64,000 nt of DNA. Origin: Dyadobacter subterraneus (GTDB taxonomy: Bacteria; Bacteroidota; Bacteroidia; Cytophagales; Spirosomataceae). The notes under the pieces are model-generated. The model was not told where the DNA came from. It worked only from the letters and a program-made list of their open reading frames with translations, and ran no database searches. Made by a program: the position numbers and the translations under genes. Of the stretch, positions 41,668 through 50,601 are shown in pieces. The stretch lies in assembly GCF_015221875.1 (NCBI RefSeq), contig NZ_JACYGY010000001.1:2706501-2770500 (forward strand). Direction: 5' to 3'. Each line of letters begins with the position of its first letter. The first letter of the stretch is position 1.

Positions 41668-42675
41668 ATGAAATACAAAGTATTAGGAAACACCGGCTTA
41701 AAAGTTTCTGAATTGTGCCTGGGTACGATGACTTTTGGAGGTAAAGGTTTTTTCAAAGTGATGGGAAGTCTGGGCCAGGATTCAGTGGACCAATTGGTAA
41801 AAAAGGCAGTAGACTCAGGAATCAATTTTATTGATACCGCTAATGTTTATTCAGAAGGAATGTCGGAAGAACTCACTGGCCAGGCGATTCGTAATTTAGG
41901 ATTAAACCGTGATGATCTGATTATTGCCACCAAAGTTCGCGGAGCAATGGGACAAGGGCCTAATGACCAGGGGCTTACCCGCAAACATATCATGCAGCAG
42001 GTCGAAGCGAGTTTGAAAAGATTAAATACAGATTATATTGATCTGTATCAGATTCATAGTTTCGATCCAATTACGCCATTTGAAGAAACGCTGAATACGC
42101 TGGACGACCTGGTTCGAAGTGGAAAAGTACGATACATCGGTGGGAGCAATTTATCTGCCTGGCAACTTATGAAAGCCGTTGGTTATTCAAAATATAACGA
42201 CAAAGCAAAATTTGTTTCCATGCAATCCTATTATTCGCTGGCCGGCAGGGATATAGAACGCGAATTGGTACCGCTGCTGGATGACCAGAAAATTGGATTG
42301 ATGGTTTGGAGTCCATTGGCAGCCGGATTATTAAGCGGAAAGTACAACCGGAATGGAGAATCTGAAACGGGTGGCAGGCTGACAAATTTCGCTTCTTTTC
42401 CGGTTGACAGAGAACGGGCTTTTAATATTATTGATGTGTTACAGCCCATGGCAGAATCCAAAGGTGCTTCCGTTGCGCAGTTGTCATTGGCGTGGCTTTT
42501 ACATCAGTACGTTGTAACCAGCGTAATTGTCGGCGCCAATAAAATTGAACAATTAGAAGATAACCTCCAATCCGTGAACATTGTTTTTACAACAGAAGAG
42601 TTAAAACAACTCGATGAAATCAGCAAACTGCCAGTGGAATATCCCGGTTGGATGCTGGAAAGAAGTAAGAGATAG
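41668..42675 (+). CDS. Aldo/keto reductase
   Basis: A 335-residue NADPH-dependent aldo/keto reductase, paralogous to the one at 37016. The tetrad is present: D/Y in FIDTANVYSEG, K in IIATKVRGA and H in YQIHSFDP. The NADPH-binding segment is VTSVIVGANKIEQLEDNL. It lies 90 bp behind an AraC regulator on the same strand. The substrate is unknown; such pairs often handle reactive carbonyls. A terminator follows. Confidence 0.93.
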   Translation: MKYKVLGNTGLKVSELCLGTMTFGGKGFFKVMGSLGQDSVDQLVKKAVDSGINFIDTANVYSEGMSEELTGQAIRNLGLNRDDLIIATKVRGAMGQGPNDQGLTRKHIMQQVEASLKRLNTDYIDLYQIHSFDPITPFEETLNTLDDLVRSGKVRYIGGSNLSAWQLMKAVGYSKYNDKAKFVSMQSYYSLAGRDIERELVPLLDDQKIGLMVWSPLAAGLLSGKYNRNGESETGGRLTNFASFPVDRERAFNIIDVLQPMAESKGASVAQLSLAWLLHQYVVTSVIVGANKIEQLEDNLQSVNIVFTTEELKQLDEISKLPVEYPGWMLERSKR

Positions 42676-42699
42676 AAATTTCATATTATATAGGGATGG

Positions 42700-42730
42700 A
42701 AACGCAGTGTGGAAAACATTGCGTTTTTTT
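42700..42730 (+). terminator. Terminator
   Basis: AAACGCAgTGT, loop GGAAA, ACAtTGCGTTTTTTT, after the aldo/keto reductase. Confidence 0.9.
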
Positions 42731-42773
42731 GTGTCAAAAGATATAAATTTGAAAGAAACCAGCCCTTAAAATA

Positions 42774-43934
42774 ATGCCGACGTTGTCAATAAATGATTTA
42801 TTCTACACTGCACTGCCGGTCAACAAAATTTCTCTGAGTGATCTGCTTACAGAAAACCAACTATTTCACGAATTACCTGACGACTGGCATGTTGTAGTTA
42901 CCGACGTCAAAAACTCGACACTGGCTGTTCAAAACGGATTGCATGAAGCAGTTAACCTGATAGCAACAGGTTGTATAGTAGCCGTTTTAAATATTGCCCG
43001 AAAAAATAATCTAAGTGTCCCTTTTTTCTTCGGTGGCGATGGCGCGACTTGCATTATTCCACCATTAATTCTGGCAGAAGTCATGCGTTCTTTGCAAATT
43101 CATAAGGATAACACACGTGCAAATTTTGATATTGATCTGCGTATCGGCAGCGTTTCGGTGCATAAAATTTATCAGGATGGTTTTGGCCTGAATATCAGCA
43201 AATTTAAGAGTTCAAGTCTGTTTTCAATTCCCGTTGTTCTGGGTGATGGATTGAGTTATGCTGAAAAATTAATTAAAGGCGAGGATCTTAAACGGGATAT
43301 GCTGGAATCCGACAATCAGCAGCTGGATCTTGAAGGAATGCAGTGCCGGTGGGATAGAATTGCACCACCTGAAAATCTTGATGAAGTAATCAGTTTGCTG
43401 GTCATTGCGCGGGATGAGAAACAGCAAGGAATGGTATTTAAAGAAGTTGTAGATTTTTTGGACGAAATATATGGTACATCCCAAAACCGTCAGCCAATTT
43501 CCGTTTCGAAACTGAAACTGAAATCAACACTTGCCAAAATAAATCTGGAAATGAAGGTCAAATTCGGTCGCTTTCGCTTTCTGTATATGATTTATAATCG
43601 ATTCATTTTACTGTTCGGACCTTATTATTTTAACACAAAAGAAGGAAAATCTTACCTGAGCACCATTGTTGAACTGGCAGATACTTTGGTAATTGACGGA
43701 AGGATCAACACAGTTATTTCAGGCAATACGAAACAACGTTTATTGTTGGAAGAAGCGCTCAATAAACTTGAAAACGAAGGCAAAATCAGGTATGGACTTT
43801 TTGTAAGCAAGGAGTCAGTTATGTCATGTTACGTACCGAATGAAGAAAATGCGCACATCCATTTTGTCGATGGAGCAGAGGGCGGATACACAAAGGCAGC
43901 TGGTATTTTAAAGCAAAAAATTCGTTATAGTTAA
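42774..43934 (+). CDS. DUF3095 protein (nucleotide-cyclase-like)
   Basis: A 386-residue protein of the DUF3095 family. WHVVVTDVKNSTLAVQNG followed by VPFFFGGDGATCIIPP has the layout of a class III nucleotidyl cyclase domain: the first metal aspartate in 'VTDVKNST' and the second in 'GGDGA'. The remaining half (about 190-386) is specific to the family, with a C-terminal RLLLEEALNKLENEGKI. Whether it makes a cyclic nucleotide is unproven. It has no membrane segment or signal and no partner nearby. Confidence 0.75.
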   Translation: MPTLSINDLFYTALPVNKISLSDLLTENQLFHELPDDWHVVVTDVKNSTLAVQNGLHEAVNLIATGCIVAVLNIARKNNLSVPFFFGGDGATCIIPPLILAEVMRSLQIHKDNTRANFDIDLRIGSVSVHKIYQDGFGLNISKFKSSSLFSIPVVLGDGLSYAEKLIKGEDLKRDMLESDNQQLDLEGMQCRWDRIAPPENLDEVISLLVIARDEKQQGMVFKEVVDFLDEIYGTSQNRQPISVSKLKLKSTLAKINLEMKVKFGRFRFLYMIYNRFILLFGPYYFNTKEGKSYLSTIVELADTLVIDGRINTVISGNTKQRLLLEEALNKLENEGKIRYGLFVSKESVMSCYVPNEENAHIHFVDGAEGGYTKAAGILKQKIRYS

Positions 43935-44096
43935 CGGGCTATATCCCTTCTGATTTGCTTGAATCGCTGTTTTTTAGAAAAATAATGTTTAACTTGTAAT
44001 GTCAAAAATTAGTAGAAATCAAACGGGTTTAATTTCTGAGTTGCCGTTATTTTTTGATGATGACATTTGAATTGTTATAACAAATACAATTTCACC

Positions 44097-44558
44097 ATGG
44101 CGTTAATAAAATTACAAATCAACAACCGCAGCTACGAAACAGATGCGGCTGAGGACACTCCGTTATTATGGGTTCTCCGCGACAACCTGGGACTGGTAGG
44201 AACCAAGTTTGGCTGTGGAATTGCCCAATGTGGAGCCTGCACAGTTCATTTGGATGGAGAGGCAGTCCGTTCCTGCGTTTTACCGGTATCGGCGGTAGGG
44301 AAGGGAAAGGTGACAACGATTGAAGGTTTGTCAGAAAAAGGAGATCACCCGGTTCAAAAAGCCTGGGAAGAAATTGACGTACCTCAATGCGGGTATTGCC
44401 AGGCAGGCCAGATTATGACGGCGGCTGCGTTTTTGAAGAAAAATCCGAAACCAACGGATGCACAGATTGTGGAGACAATGAGCGGCAACATTTGTCGCTG
44501 CGGAACATACCACCGGATTCGTGAAGCAGTAAAATCGGCAGCATCCAAAACAAAATAG
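44097..44558 (+). CDS. [2Fe-2S] subunit of a molybdenum hydroxylase (IorA-like)
   Basis: A 153-residue protein with two [2Fe-2S] clusters. The N-terminal ferredoxin domain has C40, C45, C48 and C60 (CGIAQCGAC ... RSC). The C-terminal helical domain has C98 and C101 (QCGYC) and C133 and C135 (ICRCG). It is the electron-transfer subunit of an isoquinoline-1-oxidoreductase-type enzyme. The ATG at 44097 was chosen over an upstream frame start because it begins directly at the ferredoxin domain. The catalytic subunit follows 2 bp later. No FAD subunit is present, as expected for this type. Confidence 0.93.
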   Translation: MALIKLQINNRSYETDAAEDTPLLWVLRDNLGLVGTKFGCGIAQCGACTVHLDGEAVRSCVLPVSAVGKGKVTTIEGLSEKGDHPVQKAWEEIDVPQCGYCQAGQIMTAAAFLKKNPKPTDAQIVETMSGNICRCGTYHRIREAVKSAASKTK

Positions 44559-44560
44559 TC

Positions 44561-46705
44561 ATGCAGACATTAGAACAAACTTCAAGACGTAATTTCCTGA
44601 AAATTGCGGCAACGGCTGGTGGCGGATTATTTCTAGGTTTTAGCTGGTCGGGTGCATCGGCTTTACCCAAGGTCGTAAACCCTGATTCTGCGGCGGCAGG
44701 GGCTATAAATTTTAATAGCTTTCTGACCATTGGAACTGATAATATTATTACGATTTTTTCTCCAAATCCGGAAATTGGGCAAGGCATAAAAACGGCTTTT
44801 CCGATGATTGTGGCAGAAGAACTGGACGCTGACTGGAAACAGGTGAAGACAGTTCAGGCGAATCTGGATACCAGCAAATATGAACGACAGGTCACGGGCG
44901 GGAGTGGAGCGGTGCCTCATTCATGGGAGCGTTTACGGAAAGCAGGTGCAACGGCAAGATATCTTTTGGTCGAGGCGGCGGCGAAACGATGGAATGTGTC
45001 TTCCTCTGAAATTACTACCGAAAAAGGAAAAGTTTTTCATAAGGCATCCGGAAAATCAGCAACGTATGGCGAGCTGGCTGAGGATGCTTCAAAAATGACA
45101 ATTCCTAAAGAGATTAAACTAAAAGATGAAAAGTCGTTCACACTGATCGGGCAAAGTGTCCGTAATGTTGACAATCAGAATATTATAACAGGCAAGCCTC
45201 TTTTTGGGCTCGATTTTTATCGGGAAGGCATGTTGTTTGCCTTGATTCAGCGTCCGAAAGCTTTTGGACTAAAATTGAAATCTGTTGATTCCGCGGAGGC
45301 TAAAAAAATGCCGGGGATTGTCGATGTAGTTACTTTTGAAAACAGCGTAGCCGTTGTCGGAAAATCTACCTGGCAGGTTAAAAAGGCACGTGAACTGTTG
45401 AAAATCGAGTATGAAAAAGAATTCGATTTGGAAAGTTCGGCAGATCATAACCGTATTTTTAAACAATTACTGGATGGCGGAGAAGCGACAGTAAGAAGGA
45501 AAAACGGTGACGTTGATACTGCCTTTAAAAATGCTGCTAAAATAGTAACGGCAGAATATCAATGTCCTTTTTTGCCGCATAGTCCTCTGGAACCTATGAA
45601 CTTTTTTGCGCATGTCCGGGAAGATGGGGTAGAGCTGGTAGGGCCAACGCAAACGCCAGATCGTGCACGTACAGAAGCGGCAAAAATCACTGGGTTTCCA
45701 CCAGAAAAAGTGACGGTAGAAATTACCAGACAAGGTGGTGGTTTTGGCAGAAGGCTTTCGGCAGATTATGCCATTGAAGCGACTCATGTTTCAAAATTAA
45801 TGAAAGCGCCGGTTAAAGTGGTTTGGACCAGAGAGGATGATATGACGGGCGGAACTTACCGTCCGGCAGTTCGTTATCGTTTTGAAGCGGCTTTGGACAA
45901 AACCGGGCAATTAATTGGTTACAAATTGCGGGGTGTAGGTATGAACGCGGGTAATCCGACACGTGAAGATAATTTTCCTTCCGGAGCGGTGGATAATCTA
46001 TTAATCGATTCGGTAGATCATAAATCACCGATCACAACCGGTCCGTGGCGCGCACCTATTACTAACTTCCTTGCTTATGCAGAACAATCGTTTCTGGATG
46101 AAGTGGCTGAGGCCGCCGGAAAAGATCCGATTCAGTTCCGATTGGAATTACTGGAAAAGGCTAAGAAAGCACCTGCCGGAGAAATAAAATATGATATCGA
46201 CCGGATGATTGCTGTAATAAAACTGGCCGCAGAAAAAAGTAGCTGGGGTAAGAAAAAAGGTGTTCATCAGGGTTTTAGTGTATATTTTTCACACCGTTCT
46301 TATGTAGCGCAAGTCGGGGAAGTTGTTGTTGAGAAAGGAAAACCGGTTTTGAAAAACATGGTTGCAGCCGTGGATTGCGGTATTGTGATCAATAAAAGCG
46401 GTTCTCTTCAACAGGTTAGAGGTGGAATCGTAGATGGGATTGGACACGCCATGTATGGAAATCTTACTTTTAAAGATGGCGCGCCGGATCAAAATAATTT
46501 CAACGCTTTCCGGCTGATCCGTATGAATGAAATTCCGGAAGTGGAGGTTCATTTTGTTGATAATGGCATTTCACCAACAGGATTAGGTGAACCGGCATTA
46601 CCGCCAGCAGGTGCCGCAGCAGCCAATGCTTTTTACAAGGCAACCAAAAAACGACTGCGCAATCAACCGTTCATGGAAGAGGAAGCATTTAAGAATATTT
46701 CCTAA
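44561..46705 (+). CDS. Molybdopterin subunit of a periplasmic hydroxylase (IorB-like)
   Basis: A 714-residue catalytic subunit of the xanthine-oxidase family. The N terminus SRRNFLKIAATAGGG is a textbook Tat signal, so the folded complex should be exported with its iron-sulfur subunit. Recognisable parts are GQGIKTAFPMIVAEELDAD, TGGSGAVPHSW, RQGGGFGRRLSADYA, WTREDDMTGGTYRP and the catalytic glutamate loop GLGEPALPPAGAAAANA. Substrates in this branch are N-heterocycles or aldehydes; electrons usually pass to a cytochrome c. No cytochrome gene is adjacent. Downstream genes look like its cofactor-maturation factors. Confidence 0.93.
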   Translation: MQTLEQTSRRNFLKIAATAGGGLFLGFSWSGASALPKVVNPDSAAAGAINFNSFLTIGTDNIITIFSPNPEIGQGIKTAFPMIVAEELDADWKQVKTVQANLDTSKYERQVTGGSGAVPHSWERLRKAGATARYLLVEAAAKRWNVSSSEITTEKGKVFHKASGKSATYGELAEDASKMTIPKEIKLKDEKSFTLIGQSVRNVDNQNIITGKPLFGLDFYREGMLFALIQRPKAFGLKLKSVDSAEAKKMPGIVDVVTFENSVAVVGKSTWQVKKARELLKIEYEKEFDLESSADHNRIFKQLLDGGEATVRRKNGDVDTAFKNAAKIVTAEYQCPFLPHSPLEPMNFFAHVREDGVELVGPTQTPDRARTEAAKITGFPPEKVTVEITRQGGGFGRRLSADYAIEATHVSKLMKAPVKVVWTREDDMTGGTYRPAVRYRFEAALDKTGQLIGYKLRGVGMNAGNPTREDNFPSGAVDNLLIDSVDHKSPITTGPWRAPITNFLAYAEQSFLDEVAEAAGKDPIQFRLELLEKAKKAPAGEIKYDIDRMIAVIKLAAEKSSWGKKKGVHQGFSVYFSHRSYVAQVGEVVVEKGKPVLKNMVAAVDCGIVINKSGSLQQVRGGIVDGIGHAMYGNLTFKDGAPDQNNFNAFRLIRMNEIPEVEVHFVDNGISPTGLGEPALPPAGAAAANAFYKATKKRLRNQPFMEEEAFKNIS

Positions 46706-46720
46706 AAAATCAGAAGATTC

Positions 46721-46768
46721 AGCAGTTCAGTCAGATACAATTTTGTGTTTGACTGAACTGCTTTTTTA
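46721..46768 (+). terminator. Terminator
   Basis: AGCAGTTCAGTCA ... TTGACTGAACTGCTTTTTT, after the molybdopterin subunit. Confidence 0.93.
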
Positions 46769-46879
46769 CTTAATATTTATTTGATTAAAACCTTGTTCAA
46801 AAACAGACTGGCGTAATATTTGTAGTTATCTGATAACCGTCTGCATGCAAATTTGGCGGGAAAATTTAAACCATTTCCC

Positions 46880-47482
46880 ATGAAAACTACTATCGCTATC
46901 GTCATTCTGGCTGCCGGAAAATCTGCCCGGTTGGGTCAGCCGAAACAACTGCTTCCTTTTAAAGGAAAAAGTCTGTTGGGTTATTCTATTGAGACTGCAA
47001 AAAAAGTAGTAGAAAATGTAGTTGTGGTTACGGGAGCGGAAAGGAAACGTGTCGAATCCGAAATAAGAGATAAGGTTGCTGCAATTGTTTACAATCCCGA
47101 ATGGGAAGAAGGAATGGCATCTTCTATCCGTCATGGATTAGCTTATGTTACGGAACAAATGCCAGATGTTAATGAAGTTATTTTTATGGTTTGTGATCAG
47201 CCATTTGTGACAAACGACCTTCTTATGAAATTGATAAAAGAAAAAGAACTTTCGACCAAAAGTATTGTGGCAAGCAGTTATTCAGAAGTAGCCGGAACAC
47301 CCGTACTTTTTGATAAAAGCATTTTTCCGGAGTTAATGGAATTAACCGGTGACGTTGGTGCGAGAAAGATCATTATTAAAAATAAAGATCGTATGTCAAC
47401 CGTTGATTTTCCTCTTGGTAATGTAGATATGGATACCGCAGATGATTACAAAAAGTTGTTAATGCAGAAGGATTTGCTTTAA
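46880..47482 (+). CDS. mocA: MocA-like molybdopterin cytidylyltransferase
   Basis: A 200-residue nucleotidyltransferase. The signature LAAGKSARLGQPKQLLPFKG at the N terminus and MVCDQPFVTNDLLMKL mark the MobA/MocA family, which attaches GMP or CMP to molybdopterin. Its place beside a xanthine-oxidase-family enzyme argues for CMP and a MocA role in making molybdopterin cytosine dinucleotide. The ATG at 46880 is used; a TTG 27 bp upstream is less likely. It faces the XdhC and cysteine desulfurase genes. Confidence 0.85.
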   Translation: MKTTIAIVILAAGKSARLGQPKQLLPFKGKSLLGYSIETAKKVVENVVVVTGAERKRVESEIRDKVAAIVYNPEWEEGMASSIRHGLAYVTEQMPDVNEVIFMVCDQPFVTNDLLMKLIKEKELSTKSIVASSYSEVAGTPVLFDKSIFPELMELTGDVGARKIIIKNKDRMSTVDFPLGNVDMDTADDYKKLLMQKDLL

Positions 47483-47504
47483 AGTTAAATAAACGATAAC
47501 TAAA

Positions 47505-48734
47505 TCACATAGGGCCTATACCGCAGGAACCTGAAAAATCTTCTTCTGATATGGTAAGAACCTTTTCCACTATTCGTTTTTCCAAAACAGGTTCGTGCTG
47601 CATGGAACGACTATGAATTACATCTTTTTTATCCCGTAAAAAAGTGCCTGGTGTTTTATTCAAAACTGCCTTTATTTCAGCCAAAACCGATAGTGCTATT
47701 TCCTCAGAAGTTTCAGCGCCAATATCCAGCCCTACGGGACCGTAGATACTTGAAATCTGTTCTTTGGTAATTTCAAAACCGTCATTTTTCAAATCGGTCA
47801 GCATTCTTTCCAATTTCTTTTTGGGTCCCAGGCTTCCTATGTAAACAGAACTTTTACTATTTAAATATTCACGAAGCACACCAAGATCGTAATTGTAATT
47901 GTGTGTCATGAGCACAAAAACGGTCTGTGCATCACAATTAATTTGGGAGATTACCTCACTCGATTTTGCAACCAGCACTTTTTGGGCTAACGGAAATCTT
48001 TGAGCAGTTGCCTGATTTGCCCGTCCATCTACAACCGTAATGGTCCAGCCTAAAAGTGAAGCCATACCAACCAGCGGAATCGCATCATTTCCTGCACCTA
48101 CGATCACAAGTGAAACGGGAGGTTTTACAAATTCAATAAAAGCCGTCAGCTTGTTTCCTTCAAAAGAGTAAGTATTGAATAAAGATTGTTCGGAACGTAG
48201 CGCAGTAAGACTGTCCTGAATTACGGTATCTACATACTTTCCAAACCGGTTTTCTACTATTAAATGTGCTTCGTTGTCAACTAAAAGCAAACCTGTTCCC
48301 GGCTGATTTGCCCGGTTGTTCATCGAAAAAATTGTAACAAGTACAGCGTTTATTCTTTGTTTCGTAGCCTGTTCAAGCAACGCAATCGGATGATTTTCAT
48401 TTTCAACATTGATCGGTTCAAACAATATATTTACAATGCCATTGCAACCAAGCTGAACGCCGAATTTTGCATCGTCGTCATCGTCCATGGTATCATAAGT
48501 TACCAGTTTATTGGTTTGCTGTGAAATTGCCAGAAGCGCTTTTCGTAGGGCGTCTCCTTCCAGACACCCTCCGCTGATAGCACCTGTGAGTTGTCCATCT
48601 TCGGTAACCAGCATTCTTGCTCCGGGTCTTCTGTAAGAAGAACCTTCCACATGCACCACTGTCGCCAGCGCCATGCGCTTGCCTGCTGTCAATGTCCGAT
48701 GATAAGCTTCTATAATGTCTGTAATCTCTTTCAT
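47505..48734 (-). CDS. xdhC: XdhC/CoxI-family molybdenum cofactor insertion protein
   Basis: A 409-residue XdhC family protein. The N-terminal XdhC_CoxI domain has ALATVVHVEGSSYRRPGARM and GAISGGCLEGD. A Rossmann domain follows (SLVIVGAGNDAIPLVGMA, SVYIGSLGPKKKLERML, GPVGLDIGAETSEEIALSVL). XdhC binds the molybdenum cofactor, helps its sulfuration by a cysteine desulfurase, and inserts it into the hydroxylase. A desulfurase gene lies 14 bp upstream in the same unit, which fits this exactly. Confidence 0.93.
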   Translation of the reverse strand: MKEITDIIEAYHRTLTAGKRMALATVVHVEGSSYRRPGARMLVTEDGQLTGAISGGCLEGDALRKALLAISQQTNKLVTYDTMDDDDDAKFGVQLGCNGIVNILFEPINVENENHPIALLEQATKQRINAVLVTIFSMNNRANQPGTGLLLVDNEAHLIVENRFGKYVDTVIQDSLTALRSEQSLFNTYSFEGNKLTAFIEFVKPPVSLVIVGAGNDAIPLVGMASLLGWTITVVDGRANQATAQRFPLAQKVLVAKSSEVISQINCDAQTVFVLMTHNYNYDLGVLREYLNSKSSVYIGSLGPKKKLERMLTDLKNDGFEITKEQISSIYGPVGLDIGAETSEEIALSVLAEIKAVLNKTPGTFLRDKKDVIHSRSMQHEPVLEKRIVEKVLTISEEDFSGSCGIGPM

Positions 48735-48748
48735 TTGTTATAAAAATA

Positions 48749-49924
48749 TCAACCAACGATACTGCGATGATCCTCTACAATCCTGGTTATGTTATGGATT
48801 GCAAATTCAATTTGAGAAAGTGCCGTAAATCTTCCAAGACTTATCCGGAAAGAACTTAAAGCAATTTCATCACTTAATCCAAGTGCTTTCAAAACATGAC
48901 TGGGTTTTGAAGTGACCGATGAACATGCTGAACCTCTGGAAATTGCAATTTCACGACATATATCCAACAGCAACGCTTCACCGTTTACATTTGCAAAAGA
49001 AATATTACTGATGTTAGGCAAACGGTGTTTCTGACTGCCATTTATACTTGTTCCTTCAATTTTAAGCAATTCCCGTTCCAGCAGGTTTCGTAAAATTCCG
49101 ACCGCATCTTGTTTACTTTCCAGTTCCATCTGACAGATTTCACAAGCTCTACCCAATCCAACGATTCCCGGCACATTCAACGTTCCGCTCCGCATATTTT
49201 TTTCATGTCCGCCGCCATGAATTTGAGATGAAATATTCACTTTCGGATTTTTCCTTCGCACATATAATGCTCCGATTCCCTTTGGACCATAAATTTTATG
49301 TGCGCTTAAAGAAAGCATATCAATATCATCTTCATTAACGTCAATTGGAGTTTTTCCAACTGCCTGAGTTGCATCCGTAAAAAATAAGACACCATGTTTT
49401 TTCGCAAGTTCACCAATTTCCCTGACAGGCTGGATCGTTCCTGTTTCATTATTAGCATACATAATAGAGATCAAAATGGTCTGGCTCGTAATCTCTTTTT
49501 CGAGTTCGGCCAGATCAATAAATCCTTCTGTATTCACCGGTAAATAGGTGGCTTTTCCGCCTGTATTTTCAATCCACTCACAAGTATCCAGAACAGCCCG
49601 GTGTTCAGTCACGCAGGTAATAATGTGACTTCCCTTTTCTTTGTAATTTTCAAAAACGCCTTTTATTGCCAGATTTATTGATTCCGTCGCACCGGAAGTA
49701 AAAATAATTTCAGAACTATGTGCACCAATCAGTTCTGCTACCTGTTCCCTTGCTATATCCACAGCTTCGGCAGCAGTCCATCCATACACGTGTGAACTGC
49801 TGGATGCATTCCCGAAATTTTCCAAAAAATAAGGCAGCATCGCATCAAGCACTTTGGGGTCCATCTGCGTTGTAGCGGCATTGTCCAGATATATGGGTTG
49901 TTTCAAGGAATTATTAGTTAGCAT
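48749..49924 (-). CDS. Cysteine desulfurase (NifS/IscS-like)
   Basis: A 391-residue PLP enzyme. The PLP lysine is K210 in LSAHKIYGPKG, and the persulfide cysteine is C334 in SRGSACSSVTSKPSHVL. The N terminus PIYLDNAATTQMDPKVLDAM is typical of NifS/IscS. Placed 14 bp upstream of xdhC, it most likely supplies sulfur for the terminal Mo=S ligand of the hydroxylase rather than general Fe-S assembly. Its promoter lies in the 677-bp gap shared with the LacI gene, which also holds LacI-like sites. Confidence 0.93.
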   Translation of the reverse strand: MLTNNSLKQPIYLDNAATTQMDPKVLDAMLPYFLENFGNASSSSHVYGWTAAEAVDIAREQVAELIGAHSSEIIFTSGATESINLAIKGVFENYKEKGSHIITCVTEHRAVLDTCEWIENTGGKATYLPVNTEGFIDLAELEKEITSQTILISIMYANNETGTIQPVREIGELAKKHGVLFFTDATQAVGKTPIDVNEDDIDMLSLSAHKIYGPKGIGALYVRRKNPKVNISSQIHGGGHEKNMRSGTLNVPGIVGLGRACEICQMELESKQDAVGILRNLLERELLKIEGTSINGSQKHRLPNISNISFANVNGEALLLDICREIAISRGSACSSVTSKPSHVLKALGLSDEIALSSFRISLGRFTALSQIEFAIHNITRIVEDHRSIVG

Positions 49925-50553
49925 TAAATAAAAATCTTATTTCGAATTTGAGGCTTTTGATACGATTAAACAAACTTCCCTTGAAGAAATGAATCTCGAA
50001 GTTCCGATTGGATAACTAACTGATTTTATATGGTAAGAAACATGGAAGATGGTTAAGTGGTTTTAAACGATTAAAATTGCTTTCCTTCAAATTCTCTCAC
50101 CCGGAAACTTTGAAAGCAAAAAGCCCATTCAGAGAACAATTTCGGATCTGTTTTTGATCGCATGCGTCGATATTTCATACTTCATACGTTTGTAATAAAT
50201 TCTAATGTATTGCTTAAACGATTAATTCATCAGATTAAATCTATGAAATCAACTTCCAGTCAATCTTCAAGGTTTGATGTGCTGCAATGGATGTTCATTA
50301 ATAGCAATTTATGGCGACAAGAAATGTTGTAAAAACCTGTGAACGGTATAAAAATCTGCACATAGCGAAATCAGAGCAGGTTTTTTCTGAAAAAAATTTC
50401 ATAAAAGTGTTAATCAATTTACAATCAAAGCGCTTCCTTTTAATCTTATAAATTTGTTCCTGGTTTTTTATAAAATATTGAAAAAACTTCAAATTTGCCA
50501 TTTTGGTGTTATTCGTGGAAAAAATGTAAAAATATTTTAAATAATGTTTTTTT
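49925..50553. other. Divergent gap with scattered LacI-like sites
   Basis: About 630 bp without a credible ORF. It contains TTAAACGATTAA at 50063-50074 and again at 50214-50225, which differ from the TTAATCGATTAA core of the 50554 operator by one base. A degenerate ACGATTAAAC lies at 49962. Otherwise it is AT-rich with no clear hairpin. Confidence 0.6.
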
Positions 50554-50578
50554 GTTTAATCGATTAAACTTACATTTG
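50554..50578 (+). promoter_or_regulatory. lacI promoter with perfect LacI-type operator
   Basis: A perfect 16-bp palindrome GTTTAATCGATTAAAC (50554-50569) has the central CG typical of LacI/GalR operators. It is directly followed by TACATTTG (TAnnTTTG, 50571-50578), with TTTG at 50551-50554 as a possible -33 box (16-bp spacer). A bound repressor would cover the promoter. The 12-bp core recurs at 51660, ahead of the first dehydratase gene. Confidence 0.8.
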
Positions 50579-50601
50579 AATCGCTTTTAAAGATGTACTT
50601 T

